DNA of 64,000 nt from Vibrio albus (GCF_003144035.1 NZ_QFWT01000013.1:1-64000), one strand, 5' to 3'. Positions 1-8,466 are shown, numbered from the stretch's first letter. The notes: a model not told the origin generated them from the sequence alone. A program made the numbers and translations.

Positions 1-191
1 AAATGCCCTAGAATCACATTCTTTGGCTGAGCCAACGGACTATCCGGAATACCAAACACAAGTACCGTGGTTGCTCCAAATGGTGCCATCAATAGAGCTA
101 TATCGTAAAAGGTATGATCGAAATACGACAATGCACCAATGGCAATACTCGCTCCAATCCCAGCAATAATTGACAAAATAATATTATTCAT
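1..191 (-). CDS. HPP family membrane protein (N-terminal part, cut by window edge)
   Basis: Reading the minus strand from an ATG at 191 gives an open frame that runs off the left edge. It contains a hydrophobic start followed by the block APFGATTVLVFG and then PDSPLAQPKNV. These match the conserved core of HPP-family integral membrane proteins, in which such segments surround membrane helices. The gene is divergent from the TetR regulator at 290 and shares with it an intergenic region holding two palindromes, so it is the likely target of that regulator. The biochemical role of most HPP proteins is poorly defined; some family members have been linked to nitrite transport. Only about 63 residues are visible, so completeness and length cannot be judged. 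Confidence 0.8.
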   Translation of the reverse strand, partial: MNNIILSIIAGIGASIAIGALSYFDHTFYDIALLMAPFGATTVLVFGIPDSPLAQPKNVILGH

Positions 192-211
192 ACGTAGTTG
201 CTTCCTCTGTT

Positions 212-256
212 AGTAGACCAACCTGTCTACTTCTATAAAATAGACAGATCGGTCTA
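212..256. promoter_or_regulatory. Two TetR-type operator palindromes
   Basis: The sequence shows TAGACC-AACC-TGTCTA at 214-229 and TAGACA-GATC-GGTCTA at 241-256, both fitting TAGAC(C/A)-N4-(G/T)GTCTA. The first lies inside a longer inverted repeat with perfect 7-bp arms (212-218 and 225-231). They sit between divergent HPP and tetR genes. Inference: this is the autoregulatory operator region of the TetR protein encoded at 290. Confidence 0.7.
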
Positions 257-289
257 CTTGTGTCAACATAGTTTTAAAGGAGAATGCAT

Positions 290-850
290 ATGAGTAAAAA
301 ACGTCAGATATTGATCGACACAGCGTTAGAGCTTTTTTATCGAAACGGAATCAACTCCATTGGTATCAATGAAATTCTGAAATCATCCGGAGTTGCGAAA
401 AGAACCTTATATACGGATTTTGATAGTAAAGAAGCTTTGATATTGGCGGCTTTGCACCAACGCCATGAACGTTTTATAGACTGGCTAGAAAGCAAGCTTT
501 CAGACTCTGATTCTGATACCGACATAATTCAAAACTTATTCAATGCATTAGCTAGTTGGTTTGACAACCAAGAACCTACACTTGGCAATTTTAGAGGGTG
601 CTTTTTTATTAACACATCCGCCGAGTTTAGCGATATAGATAGTGAAATTTCTCGTTTTTGTAACCAACATAAACAACAGGTACGTAGAGTCATTCAAAGA
701 CATCTTCATAGTAAAGATCCTTTATTATTAGAATCAATATGCGTTCTAAAAGAAGGCGCTATCACAACGGCTTATATGAGTGGAGACAGTCATACAGTGA
801 TAAAACATTGCCTTGAGATATTAAAAGTGCTTCAAGAACGCTTGAGTTAA
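290..850 (+). CDS. TetR/AcrR family transcriptional repressor
   Basis: The 186-residue protein starts with a classic TetR helix-turn-helix: ILIDTALELFYRNG, then the recognition segment GVAKRTLYTDFDSKEAL, within residues 1-50. The rest is an all-helical ligand and dimerisation domain with no recognisable ligand signature. Start choice: a GGAG Shine-Dalgarno at 279-282 lies only 1 nt from an upstream ATG (284) but 7 nt from the ATG at 290, so 290 is preferred. The gene is divergent from the HPP gene with paired palindromes between them, consistent with control of itself and its neighbour. The inducer is unknown; reactive electrophile or antibiotic sensing is common in the family but not shown here. 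Confidence 0.9.
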   Translation: MSKKRQILIDTALELFYRNGINSIGINEILKSSGVAKRTLYTDFDSKEALILAALHQRHERFIDWLESKLSDSDSDTDIIQNLFNALASWFDNQEPTLGNFRGCFFINTSAEFSDIDSEISRFCNQHKQQVRRVIQRHLHSKDPLLLESICVLKEGAITTAYMSGDSHTVIKHCLEILKVLQERLS

Positions 851-927
851 CCAACTCAAGGCTAATGATATATGACCACTTAAACGATAGGATCACTTCT
901 CTCTTCAGGTGCATTAGAAATAGTAGG

Positions 928-1086
928 TCAATGACTGCCATATGTCGCTAGTCCATAATTTAGGTTCAATAGTGCAAGCTGCATTAGGTCGTTTTCAAGC
1001 TCTAGCCTAGTTCTGATTCGCCAAATCTCTTCCAACTTGAATGGTCTTTTTATCCCGCTACATTTTCCTGAAGATAACTTTCTCAT
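928..1086 (-). pseudogene. Tyrosine recombinase (phage-type integrase) N-terminal stub
   Basis: The minus-strand ATG at 1086, preceded by a strong AGGAGG Shine-Dalgarno, opens a frame of 52 codons ending at 928. The peptide includes PFKLEEIWRIRTRLELEN followed by LALLNL. This resembles the start of the catalytic domain of XerC/D-like tyrosine recombinases, where a segment like PFTLEEIWAIR is followed by RDLALFNLAIDSKLRG. Here the frame departs after LALLNLNYGL and stops. No Arg/His/Tyr catalytic residues remain, so the product cannot be active. I read this as a degraded integrase left from an earlier mobile element. The remainder of 851-1118 shows no other supported gene. Confidence 0.6.
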
Positions 1087-1181
1087 GTTGACCTCCTCTT
1101 AGGTGTTATTGGTCAACATAAAGTCTGATTATCGACTACAACTGTTGCAGCTCCCACCCGGACTACACCCTGCTCAGTAAG

Positions 1182-1514
1182 GTGATGAGTGTGTGCTGTG
1201 ACGGAAAAGTACTGGATACCTTCGTCAGCAATATTGATGGTCAGCTTGTCAATATTCAGGCTGAATATTCCATCCCGGATCAGAAAGACGCCATCATCAG
1301 CGCCGTCAAAGCAGAGCTGAAACTGGCTGAAGAAAAGCAGTCCACGGATAAGGCCGAGGTCACGCCGCTGGCAGAGTTCGATACCAAAGGCGTCTTTGCC
1401 CGCAAGCGCGTCAAAGGACGCAACTTTTCCTATGAATTCGGCCGCCTTCCCGCCTCCGTCCAGGAAGAGCTGGATTCTGTTATTACTGAGGTACTAAAGG
1501 AATACCAAAAATAA
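1182..1514 (+). CDS. Hypothetical protein, probably 5'-truncated ParB-like C-terminus
   Basis: The frame begins at GTG 1182 (next ATG at 1185) and encodes about 110 residues. The C-terminus is rich in charge and ends FGRLPASVQEELDSVITEVL. The same frame stays open upstream to a TAA at 1119 and reads sensible protein (HPDYTLLSKVMSVCCDGK) without a start codon or clear Shine-Dalgarno. This suggests the 5' part of a longer gene was lost. The fragment recalls the C-terminal region of plasmid-type ParB partition proteins, but I cannot confirm that without a search. GC content is visibly higher than in the neighbouring E2-like gene, pointing to separate origin. It may not be expressed. Confidence 0.45.
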   Translation: MMSVCCDGKVLDTFVSNIDGQLVNIQAEYSIPDQKDAIISAVKAELKLAEEKQSTDKAEVTPLAEFDTKGVFARKRVKGRNFSYEFGRLPASVQEELDSVITEVLKEYQK

Positions 1515-1542
1515 GGGTGCTTCGGGCACCCTTTTCTTATTT
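1513..1542 (+). terminator. Rho-independent terminator
   Basis: A perfect 8-bp stem (AAGGGTGC at 1513-1520 with GCACCCTT at 1526-1533) closes a TTCGG loop and is followed by a T-rich run. It overlaps the stop codon of the ParB-like fragment. It separates that gene from the convergent E2-like gene ending at 1549. Confidence 0.8.
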
Positions 1543-1548
1543 CTGGGG

Positions 1549-1995
1549 TTAATTCAACTGCTTGCATCTTATATGGAAACGTTCAAGGAACTTGTAAATA
1601 CAGTCTCCCTTGTGCAGATTCTCTGGATTAAATGACCAGTCACTAGCACTTCCATAATGTAAACATACCCAGTGATAACCGTTTATCGACGGGGCACCAT
1701 GATAAGCATCACCTTGAAATACATTAAACATCTCTTTGATCTGTTTAACCAAAATACGGTTATCATGGGTATCCCGAATATATAGTCCAATAGGGCTTTC
1801 AGACGGATAATTATCCAGCAATAAGCAAAGCTCAAGTCTATCGGGTTTAATTCCGGATGGTAAAGGAAAGCCTTCTATTATCATGCTGTCTGGTGACGGG
1901 AGCATAATGTTAAAAGGATAAGATGGGTCAAACATTGACATCCAGCGATTAATCATTGCCACCTCTTGCTGAAGTAATTGGAATTTTGTTGCCAT
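1549..1995 (-). CDS. E2 (UBC)-like protein, first paralogue
   Basis: This 148-residue protein is a clear paralogue of the one at 14298. Shared blocks include an N-terminal LLQQE segment, YPSESPIGLYIRD here against YPESAPMGIYIRN there, and a C-terminal pattern of Trp, hydrophobic strand, (D/N)W, acidic residue and a final FL helix. The order beta-strand, YP-x-x-(S/A)P turn, strand, Trp-rich strand, helix resembles the E2/UBC fold, especially the prokaryotic E2 family that sits beside E1-JAB genes. No cysteine is conserved between the paralogues at the expected active-site position, so catalytic transfer is doubtful. An AAGGAG site lies 8 nt before the ATG. It follows the 121-residue gene at 2056-2421 with a 60-bp gap, probably in one transcript. 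Confidence 0.5.
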   Translation of the reverse strand: MATKFQLLQQEVAMINRWMSMFDPSYPFNIMLPSPDSMIIEGFPLPSGIKPDRLELCLLLDNYPSESPIGLYIRDTHDNRILVKQIKEMFNVFQGDAYHGAPSINGYHWVCLHYGSASDWSFNPENLHKGDCIYKFLERFHIRCKQLN

Positions 1996-2055
1996 GATGC
2001 ACTCCTTACTATCGTATTGTTGATATAGAGTAAACGATATGAAAAAGGCTTTTTT

Positions 2056-2421
2056 TCACTTCAGTAACTTAAAATGTGCAATACCTTTTTGGGGCTGTGC
2101 AGACCACTGACCAGATCCGCCGGCAAATGTTCCATCGGTGTTTATATAAAGAGTCCCTTTTCCGACCACTTTTCCACATTGAATAATTTCGAATAAGGCG
2201 CAAGTATCCTTGAATGGCTCCATCAGAGAAGTAAGCAAAAGGGGACGCTCCGGATGCCACGGACGAATTTCTACGGTGAAATAACTGGGGTCAGGAAGCA
2301 TGTCAAACCTGAGGGTTAACCCCTGCTTATCACTGTAAGGAAAACCGGAAGAAACTGAGTAAGTTGACTCCAGTATTTGCCAGCCGGTTTTCTGATTATT
2401 TATAACAATCAGTATCTCCAT
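2056..2421 (-). CDS. Hypothetical beta-rich protein
   Basis: A 121-residue protein of unknown function. Hydrophobic and polar residues alternate through most of its length (for example LTLRFDMLPDPSYFTVEIRP), suggesting an all-beta fold. A Gly-rich turn TDGTFAGGSGQW lies near residues 94-105. No signal peptide or membrane helix is visible. A GGGG-containing Shine-Dalgarno precedes the ATG. It lies immediately upstream of the E2-like gene and is likely co-transcribed with it. This suggests a role in the same system, perhaps as partner or substrate adaptor, but nothing in the sequence defines that. Confidence 0.6.
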   Translation of the reverse strand: MEILIVINNQKTGWQILESTYSVSSGFPYSDKQGLTLRFDMLPDPSYFTVEIRPWHPERPLLLTSLMEPFKDTCALFEIIQCGKVVGKGTLYINTDGTFAGGSGQWSAQPQKGIAHFKLLK

Positions 2422-2593
2422 TACTACCCCTTATTTTAGCTTTATAGTGCTAAAGTAACGAGCTATCAGGTCATTGTTTTCAAACTAGTAAAAATTTAGT
2501 CGAAATTGAAAAAGAGATAATCCCACATCGTTAATCTAGTATCTCTGATCTCAGCCTCCTTAAAGGTAGGTACACAACAGAAAAGGTAAGTTT

Positions 2594-2845
2594 ATGAGCA
2601 TGAATTTTTTCAGATTTTTACTGTTTGTGGTTTGTCTGTCCTGGCTTCTTAAGATTTCTAAGACGTTTATAGAATGGGAAGCTTCTCTGTTCACAAATTA
2701 TCATGTATTTGATGTTATCAACCTATTCCCGGGTTCTCTGGCCGGTTTTGTAGCATGGGGAATGTTACTTATACCTTACTTCTTTATAGTCTTCGTTGTG
2801 TTTATTTTTATAAACCTTTTGTCAAAGCTATATAAAACCTTCTGA
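2594..2845 (+). CDS. Small two-helix membrane protein
   Basis: The 83-residue product has two hydrophobic segments, about residues 5-20 and 48-75, separated by a short polar loop with aromatic residues. It is predicted to sit in the inner membrane with few soluble residues. AAAGG lies 8 nt before the ATG at 2594, supporting real translation. The gene precedes the large S16-STAND gene in the same orientation with a 76-bp gap. It could therefore be a membrane partner of that protein, which itself has one transmembrane helix. Small two-helix proteins are common effectors in bacterial conflict systems; that is context inference only. Confidence 0.6.
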   Translation: MSMNFFRFLLFVVCLSWLLKISKTFIEWEASLFTNYHVFDVINLFPGSLAGFVAWGMLLIPYFFIVFVVFIFINLLSKLYKTF

Positions 2846-2921
2846 CAAAGTCACGCATATACTGCTTTGTATTCCTTATTCCTTATTACATGTGAATATA
2901 ATTGGACAATTAGCTTAATAA

Positions 2922-5900
2922 ATGGTCATCTCATCTTATGAGAAAAAGCTGCAGCGTATTATTTTTCTGGTAGGCACTATGATACACATCCTCACGACTA
3001 AAAATGTTATTAAGGTTGAAGCAACAGCCTATACAAAAGGCTGCGAAGTGACTCTGAGTAGGGGAACTGAACGCGTTCTTAATTCAAATAAATCAGGCAC
3101 TTCAAAATCTGTCCAAGAGCAATGTTGGTATCTTAAAGATGCAGCAACTTCCGGACTGGACAGTTTTTCCCGTCTGCTGACCAGATCGGTAAACTTCAGT
3201 ATCGAAGTGAAACTCACTCCTTGCGGAGATTCTGGTTTATCGGAATTTAGTGAAGGCAGCAGCTCATCTGGGCTCGCTTATGCCCTGGAGTGTGCCCGAG
3301 TGTATTGGCAGGGAATTACCCTCCTTTCGGATAATTCCGTTGAAAAGATGACTTTTAAAACTGTCACTATCTACGCTACCGGCAGTGTTACCGTAGACGG
3401 CGAAGTGGGATTTATCGGTGAGCTGGATATAAAAATTGAACAGCTGGAAAAGCTTCTTACCAAACAAGGCCACAACTCCCATCCCCCTTTTATTGTCTTT
3501 CTCCCTGAAAGCAATAAGGATTATCTACCTAAAGAAAAATGGAATGATTATGAAGAACGCATAAGCAATCTGGGTGGTGAGCTGATCGCCGTCAAAAGCT
3601 TAGGACTGGCTCTGGAAAGAATAATAGATGGATACAAAGCAGACGAACATAGCGGCCGCTCTTATACGTTGCCCGGTCTGAACCCATTCGGTTACAGCCA
3701 GCGCCAGATATTCTTTGGCCGTGATGATGATATTCGTTTTTTTTCTGAACAGGCGATACAGGCTTTTTCACAGAAAAAGGCTTTTATTGTCCACGGAGGA
3801 CCTTGCGTAGGAAAGAGCTCATTTATCCTGGCAGGACTCACTCCACAACTTACTGAAAAAACAGAAATATTCAGAGGGACCTTTCTTCCGAAAGCGCACT
3901 ATTTTACGCCGGAAAAATTAAACGATACCAAACAGTTCCGTGCAGCCGTTCTCACACAGATTTTGCAGGACACCGGATTAGAACCGGAACATTATACGAA
4001 AATTCCGTCGGCTTATGCACAACTGAAGAAGCTGGACAAGAATCAAGATCAACTCCGGGATATCAAACCCGTACTGCTTGTGATAGATCAGGTGGAAGAG
4101 CTGCTGCTTTCGGAAAGATACCGGGAGTTTGTTCCCTATTTTTGTCACTGGGTCTCAGAACTCAGCCTAATTGCACCGGTTCGGTTTCTTCTGATTGTTC
4201 GCTCAGACTACCAAACAAGATTTGACGAACTGTCACTTATGCCAAATGAAGAGCTGAAGCCCATGGCGGAGGCGCAGAGGGCGTTTATGGTTAATGCTCT
4301 CTCAGACATGTTGCGTTTTACCTGGTCACTAGAAAAGAAAGGGGAAGCGGAGTCAATAAAAGAACGTTTTATTCGCGATGCCCGATCTGCTCCCCTGTCT
4401 TCTGTAAGCTTCGCTCTTAGCTTAATTCATGAAAAATCAAAAGAACAAAAACTGCCGACCTTTACCCATAAACTCTATGAGTCACTCGGCACTCTGGACG
4501 GAGTCATAACTACACAAGCCGATTATGCCGTTAAAAATATCTGTCAGACCCGTTTCAAAGACATGGGAGAAAAGGAACAAAAACAGGCAAAGATCCATTT
4601 GCTGCATGATTTGTTCAGTGCCTTCATCGGTATTGACCATCAGGGTATCCCTGTTTCTCTGAGTGTAAGGTACCGGGATCTAAGCCACTATCGCAACGCT
4701 AACGACCTGGATCAGCTTATACGTGGATTGATGAAAGGCGGACTGATTGTCGGTAACGGCAGTACGGATAACCCACAACTGAGGCTGGCCCACAATATCC
4801 TGCTCCCGAACAACAAATATTCAGACAACCGACTTTGGTCAGAAGTACATACCTGGTTTGAAAAAAACCGGGAGCAACTGGAATGGCTGCGTGATATCCG
4901 CGGCCGCTATGACCTGTGGCTGACACACAATAATAACAAGTACCTCCTGACACACAAGGAAGAACTGGCAACAGGTCAAGTACTTGAGAGCCAGGCAAGG
5001 TTCGGTAACGAGTTACTCAGGCAATATCTGAACACATCCTGCTTACATCAGACGAAAAGAACGATTAAACGAATAAGCTGGTTTACCGCTGTGTCCTTGT
5101 TCTTTCTAGCTCTTACCTTTTGGTTTTACCTTGATGCGGAGCAACAACGACGACAAGCCGAGCAGGTAACAGAATTACAGGCAGGTATTCTACATGACCT
5201 GAATCCGGATGACATGACACCTTTAATATTAAGGCTGTTTCGTGAAAACTTATTGCAGGAGAAAAACGGCGAACAGCTACTTATCGGGTTCAACAATACC
5301 TTAAGGAACGCTGATTTTGCTGATATTTTCCGCCAGACCTTACTTAAGAAAGTTGTCAGACCGGTAGAGATACGCGTACAAAACAAACTGGCAGAGTCTC
5401 CCTCATTACAAAATACATTGAAGCTTCAACTGGGAAAACTCTATATTGAATGGGGACTGTATAAAGACGCTGAGAAATATATCTCTGATGTTGTCAGATT
5501 CGATACAGAGAAGAAAGGGAAAAAGCACATAAAGACAATTATCGCGATGCAAAAGCTCGCTGTAATATACGAAAAACTGTCAAAATCAGATATGGCCCAG
5601 AAGTTAAATGAGGAAATACTGGCTTACTACAAAGACAACAATACAGAAAACAGCTTAGATGCACTGGCTGCCAAAGATAGCCTTGCCGAGATTCTTCTAA
5701 AAAAAGGAGAGTACCAACAGGCTATAAAGTGGCGTGAAGAGGTGGTTGATAGATTAACCTGGCAATACGGCAGCACACACCGTCAGACACTTGCTGGCAA
5801 AATCAATTTGGCACATAGCCTTAATCAAGCGGGAGAATATCAGCGGGCTAAGGATCTGCAGGTTGAAGTACTGAAAGCCTATCAATATCTGTACGGAAAA

Positions 5901-7163
5901 TCAGACCGCAGCACATTATGGGCGAAGGGTGAGCTAGCCATTACCTTGTATCATATTCAGCAATACAGTGAAGCTCAGAGTTTACTGGAAGATATTTTAC
6001 CTGTTTATACAAATTATTTTGGTAAAACCGATCCCGGAACACTGGCAACAAAAATCAATCTGGCCATGGTATTGGACGCAAAAGACAGATTTAATGACTC
6101 CGCGTTACTGTTAGAAGAAGTGCTTGACGTTCAAAAAAATCTCTTCGGCGAGAGTCATGAAAATACACTGACCACTATGAATAGGCTTGCTTCTATTTAT
6201 CAGAAAATAGGGCGTGACAAAGAGAGTCTTATGTTGCAAAAAGAAGTTTTTTCCATTGAAAAAGACAAGTTCGGTGAAACCGATATAAGAACACTTTTTA
6301 CAATGAATATGTTGGCATCTCAATACAAAAGCGCCAAACAATACAATGAAGCCCTTAGATTACTGGAACAGTTCAGAAATATCGCAAAAGAAACCTTCCC
6401 CCCAAAAGACCCTGTTATAGAACTCAGCAAAAAAGCACTGGCCAACTTACTAAATGAATTGGGATTCTGCCAGCAAGCACAGGATGTGCTGAATGATAAA
6501 CCCACAAGAATCGGGGAGAGAACAGACGGCACAGACGCAACCATGCTGGAAGCACGATTACTGTTTGCTTCAGGGCTGGTAGAGCAGGAACAGGCTGAGC
6601 AAGCCAGACTATTGCTTACAGATCTTCTTGAAGATTATAAATATATCAAAGGCGCATGCGACCCAAATTTAGAGTTGATTCAAAATCTCGTGTCAAAGAA
6701 TAATAATATTCTAAAAAGAAATTTAGATACATCGCACATAATTCTGTCAAAAATACAACACGCTATTGAACTGTTTAATACATCTGAAGTGGACAAAGCT
6801 CTGGATTTACAAACAGAAGCAATGACAGAGTCACTGGAAAAGCTTGGTCCGGAAGACTCGACAACGCTCATTACACTAAATAGCGGATCAGTTATGTGGC
6901 AGAAGCTCGGGATAACAGAGACAGCCCTAGAGAGCAGAAAATTGCACTTTTACACAAGCAAAAAGTTAGAAGGGATAGAATCAGACCGCACTGCAGATTC
7001 TGCGCTGTATCTTTATAAGCTGTTACTTGAACAGAAAAAAAACGATAAGGCAGCTGAATTCAGGGAACAATACCTCAGCTGGCTGGAAGGGAAAACAAAT
7101 GAAGAACTGACACCGTTACAAACAGAGATCAAAAAACAGCTGCAGGCCCTTCCCGGAACCTGA
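2922..7163 (+). CDS. Lon-type S16 peptidase - STAND NTPase - TM - TPR protein
   Basis: This is a 1413-residue multidomain protein. Residues about 25-240 resemble the Lon proteolytic domain. EGSSSSGLAYAL (111-122) corresponds to Lon DGPSAGIA with Ser115 as nucleophile. GSVTVDGEVGFIGELDIK (154-171) corresponds to Lon GEITLRGQVLPIGGLKEK with Lys171 at the catalytic lysine. Residues about 250-700 form a STAND-type ATPase: Walker A GGPCVGKS (292-299), Walker B LLVIDQVEEL ending near 394, and a sensor-like LLIVRSDY. A hydrophobic helix lies at about 718-737. About six TPR-type repeats of 42 residues with FG...TL signatures occupy 905-1145. Such proteins usually sense a ligand through the repeats, oligomerise through the NTPase and activate the N-terminal effector. 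The start is uncertain; Met20 at 2979 is an alternative. A proteolytic effector is inferred from motif alignment by eye. Confidence 0.75.
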   Translation: MVISSYEKKLQRIIFLVGTMIHILTTKNVIKVEATAYTKGCEVTLSRGTERVLNSNKSGTSKSVQEQCWYLKDAATSGLDSFSRLLTRSVNFSIEVKLTPCGDSGLSEFSEGSSSSGLAYALECARVYWQGITLLSDNSVEKMTFKTVTIYATGSVTVDGEVGFIGELDIKIEQLEKLLTKQGHNSHPPFIVFLPESNKDYLPKEKWNDYEERISNLGGELIAVKSLGLALERIIDGYKADEHSGRSYTLPGLNPFGYSQRQIFFGRDDDIRFFSEQAIQAFSQKKAFIVHGGPCVGKSSFILAGLTPQLTEKTEIFRGTFLPKAHYFTPEKLNDTKQFRAAVLTQILQDTGLEPEHYTKIPSAYAQLKKLDKNQDQLRDIKPVLLVIDQVEELLLSERYREFVPYFCHWVSELSLIAPVRFLLIVRSDYQTRFDELSLMPNEELKPMAEAQRAFMVNALSDMLRFTWSLEKKGEAESIKERFIRDARSAPLSSVSFALSLIHEKSKEQKLPTFTHKLYESLGTLDGVITTQADYAVKNICQTRFKDMGEKEQKQAKIHLLHDLFSAFIGIDHQGIPVSLSVRYRDLSHYRNANDLDQLIRGLMKGGLIVGNGSTDNPQLRLAHNILLPNNKYSDNRLWSEVHTWFEKNREQLEWLRDIRGRYDLWLTHNNNKYLLTHKEELATGQVLESQARFGNELLRQYLNTSCLHQTKRTIKRISWFTAVSLFFLALTFWFYLDAEQQRRQAEQVTELQAGILHDLNPDDMTPLILRLFRENLLQEKNGEQLLIGFNNTLRNADFADIFRQTLLKKVVRPVEIRVQNKLAESPSLQNTLKLQLGKLYIEWGLYKDAEKYISDVVRFDTEKKGKKHIKTIIAMQKLAVIYEKLSKSDMAQKLNEEILAYYKDNNTENSLDALAAKDSLAEILLKKGEYQQAIKWREEVVDRLTWQYGSTHRQTLAGKINLAHSLNQAGEYQRAKDLQVEVLKAYQYLYGKSDRSTLWAKGELAITLYHIQQYSEAQSLLEDILPVYTNYFGKTDPGTLATKINLAMVLDAKDRFNDSALLLEEVLDVQKNLFGESHENTLTTMNRLASIYQKIGRDKESLMLQKEVFSIEKDKFGETDIRTLFTMNMLASQYKSAKQYNEALRLLEQFRNIAKETFPPKDPVIELSKKALANLLNELGFCQQAQDVLNDKPTRIGERTDGTDATMLEARLLFASGLVEQEQAEQARLLLTDLLEDYKYIKGACDPNLELIQNLVSKNNNILKRNLDTSHIILSKIQHAIELFNTSEVDKALDLQTEAMTESLEKLGPEDSTTLITLNSGSVMWQKLGITETALESRKLHFYTSKKLEGIESDRTADSALYLYKLLLEQKKNDKAAEFREQYLSWLEGKTNEELTPLQTEIKKQLQALPGT

Positions 7164-7186
7164 CAAACAAGTATAAATTAAAGTAA

Positions 7187-7206
7187 GGCCCCATGCGTTA
7201 GGGGCC
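7187..7206. terminator. Hairpin between convergent genes
   Basis: GGCCCC (7187-7192) pairs with GGGGCC (7201-7206) across an 8-nt loop. It lies between the convergent S16-STAND gene and the DUF4407-like gene. The minus-strand side is followed by a T-rich stretch, the plus-strand side less so. It probably acts mainly on the minus-strand transcript. Confidence 0.55.
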
Positions 7207-7215
7207 AGATAAAAA

Positions 7216-8280
7216 CTATAAAGAAAACTGAGCAATCTTACTTTCGTATGTATCCCAGATAGAACACTGATAGAAACGGTTCTGGAGAAGGAGACTATGG
7301 CTGTAGAGCCGCTCCCCTTCTGTTCCGGAGGCTATAGTGTGGGCAATGAGAACAGTCAGTTCTAAAACTATCATGCCCGCTATAAAAAAAGCTACCAGAA
7401 CCCAGGTGAACTGATCCCGCATGAGTAGTGAGACAAAGCCCTTCATGCGACTAGTTAAACTTCTACCTATATCCGCTTTAGTAAAACCTTCAGCCTGGAG
7501 CTGATCTATCGTCATGGGGGTCTTGAGCTGAAGAATACGATTGTTCAGAGTCGTAATATTCTGCTGAAGGTTGCTAACTCTTCTGGTATCAGGAAGCATG
7601 TTTTGCAAATCAGCGATTTTCTTTTCTTCAATTTTTACATTTCTAATTGCATTATTACACTTGGTATAGCAACCTGTCTGTGCTTCCCTGGCTGCCCTTT
7701 TCCTTTCTTCTGCTGCTGCATTTGTCGATTTTTCTATTTCAAGATTCAGACGCTTCCCTTCTGCTTCCAGTCTGGCCAGCTCACTATGCGCCTTGTCACG
7801 CAATTTAATACTCTCTTCAAGCAAGGCCTGATGCTCTCCCTCTCTTTCACGAATTAACACCTTATTAGCATTATTATTAATCCGGTTTAACTCGTCATTG
7901 ATAGCATCTTCCGAAAAATTGAGTGCAAATGTCAGTCCGGTCAGCGAAGAAAAAAATATACTCAGGCACAGCCGCTTATACACGGTGGATCGCCGCTGCC
8001 CCTTAGTACGATAGTCAATATGCGGATCATCCGGAATAGCGATAGGAGTGGCGACAATCAGCCGGTCAATAGAGGCGAGTAGTCCGGTAATGAATACTGC
8101 CGCCGGTGTGGCATAAATGCCAAACCACGTATACATAGCTTCCACCCATACAGTAAGAGATATACATATATGAATAAAAATAGCCCACCCCAGGGTCAGT
8201 CTTGTGTAATATGCCGATTTAGGCAGCCCGGATAAAGCTTCGGTATCGGTAGCCGATAGACGTAAAAGAAAATTCTGCAT
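7216..8280 (-). CDS. DUF4407-like membrane protein with coiled coil
   Basis: The 354-residue protein has hydrophobic helices at about 27-47, 56-74, 108-124 and 292-314. Between helices three and four lies a long charged coiled coil, about 130-240, rich in Glu, Lys, Arg and Ala. The segment FITGLLASIDRLIVATPI matches the pattern of DUF4407 proteins, in which a helix is followed by a conserved Asp-Arg. An AAGGAG site precedes the ATG. A terminator at 8420-8437 separates it from the upstream operon genes, so it may have its own promoter within 8281-8410. DUF4407 proteins have no established biochemical function. In this context it could anchor or sense at the membrane. Confidence 0.65.
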   Translation of the reverse strand: MQNFLLRLSATDTEALSGLPKSAYYTRLTLGWAIFIHICISLTVWVEAMYTWFGIYATPAAVFITGLLASIDRLIVATPIAIPDDPHIDYRTKGQRRSTVYKRLCLSIFFSSLTGLTFALNFSEDAINDELNRINNNANKVLIREREGEHQALLEESIKLRDKAHSELARLEAEGKRLNLEIEKSTNAAAEERKRAAREAQTGCYTKCNNAIRNVKIEEKKIADLQNMLPDTRRVSNLQQNITTLNNRILQLKTPMTIDQLQAEGFTKADIGRSLTSRMKGFVSLLMRDQFTWVLVAFFIAGMIVLELTVLIAHTIASGTEGERLYSHSLLLQNRFYQCSIWDTYESKIAQFSL

Positions 8281-8419
8281 CGTTTACTCCTTAGTTAGCG
8301 TCGTTGCTTATTTATGTAACGAACCCAAAGAAGTATATTTTCATTTTCCGGTTAATTTTCTGCCAGTAGAACCGAATAAGCTGATACAAAGGAATCGCTC
8401 TCCATGCCAACCTGTCAAA

Positions 8420-8437
8420 AGCCGCCTTCAGGCGGCT
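8420..8437 (-). terminator. Rho-independent terminator
   Basis: A 7-bp GC-rich stem (AGCCGCC and GGCGGCT, 8420-8426 and 8431-8437) with a TTCA loop is followed on the minus strand by TTTTG. It sits just after the stop of the gene at 8467, so it should end the long minus-strand transcript before the DUF4407-like gene. Confidence 0.8.
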
Positions 8438-8466
8438 CAGAAATGAATATTCAGGTACGAATTCAT

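Noticed and set aside
851..1181. Left end of the Tn7-like element near a TGTTATTGG sequence at about 1102
   Set aside because: No tandem ACAACCATA-type sites follow and the preceding 5 bp do not match AAAAG, so the left end is not supported here.
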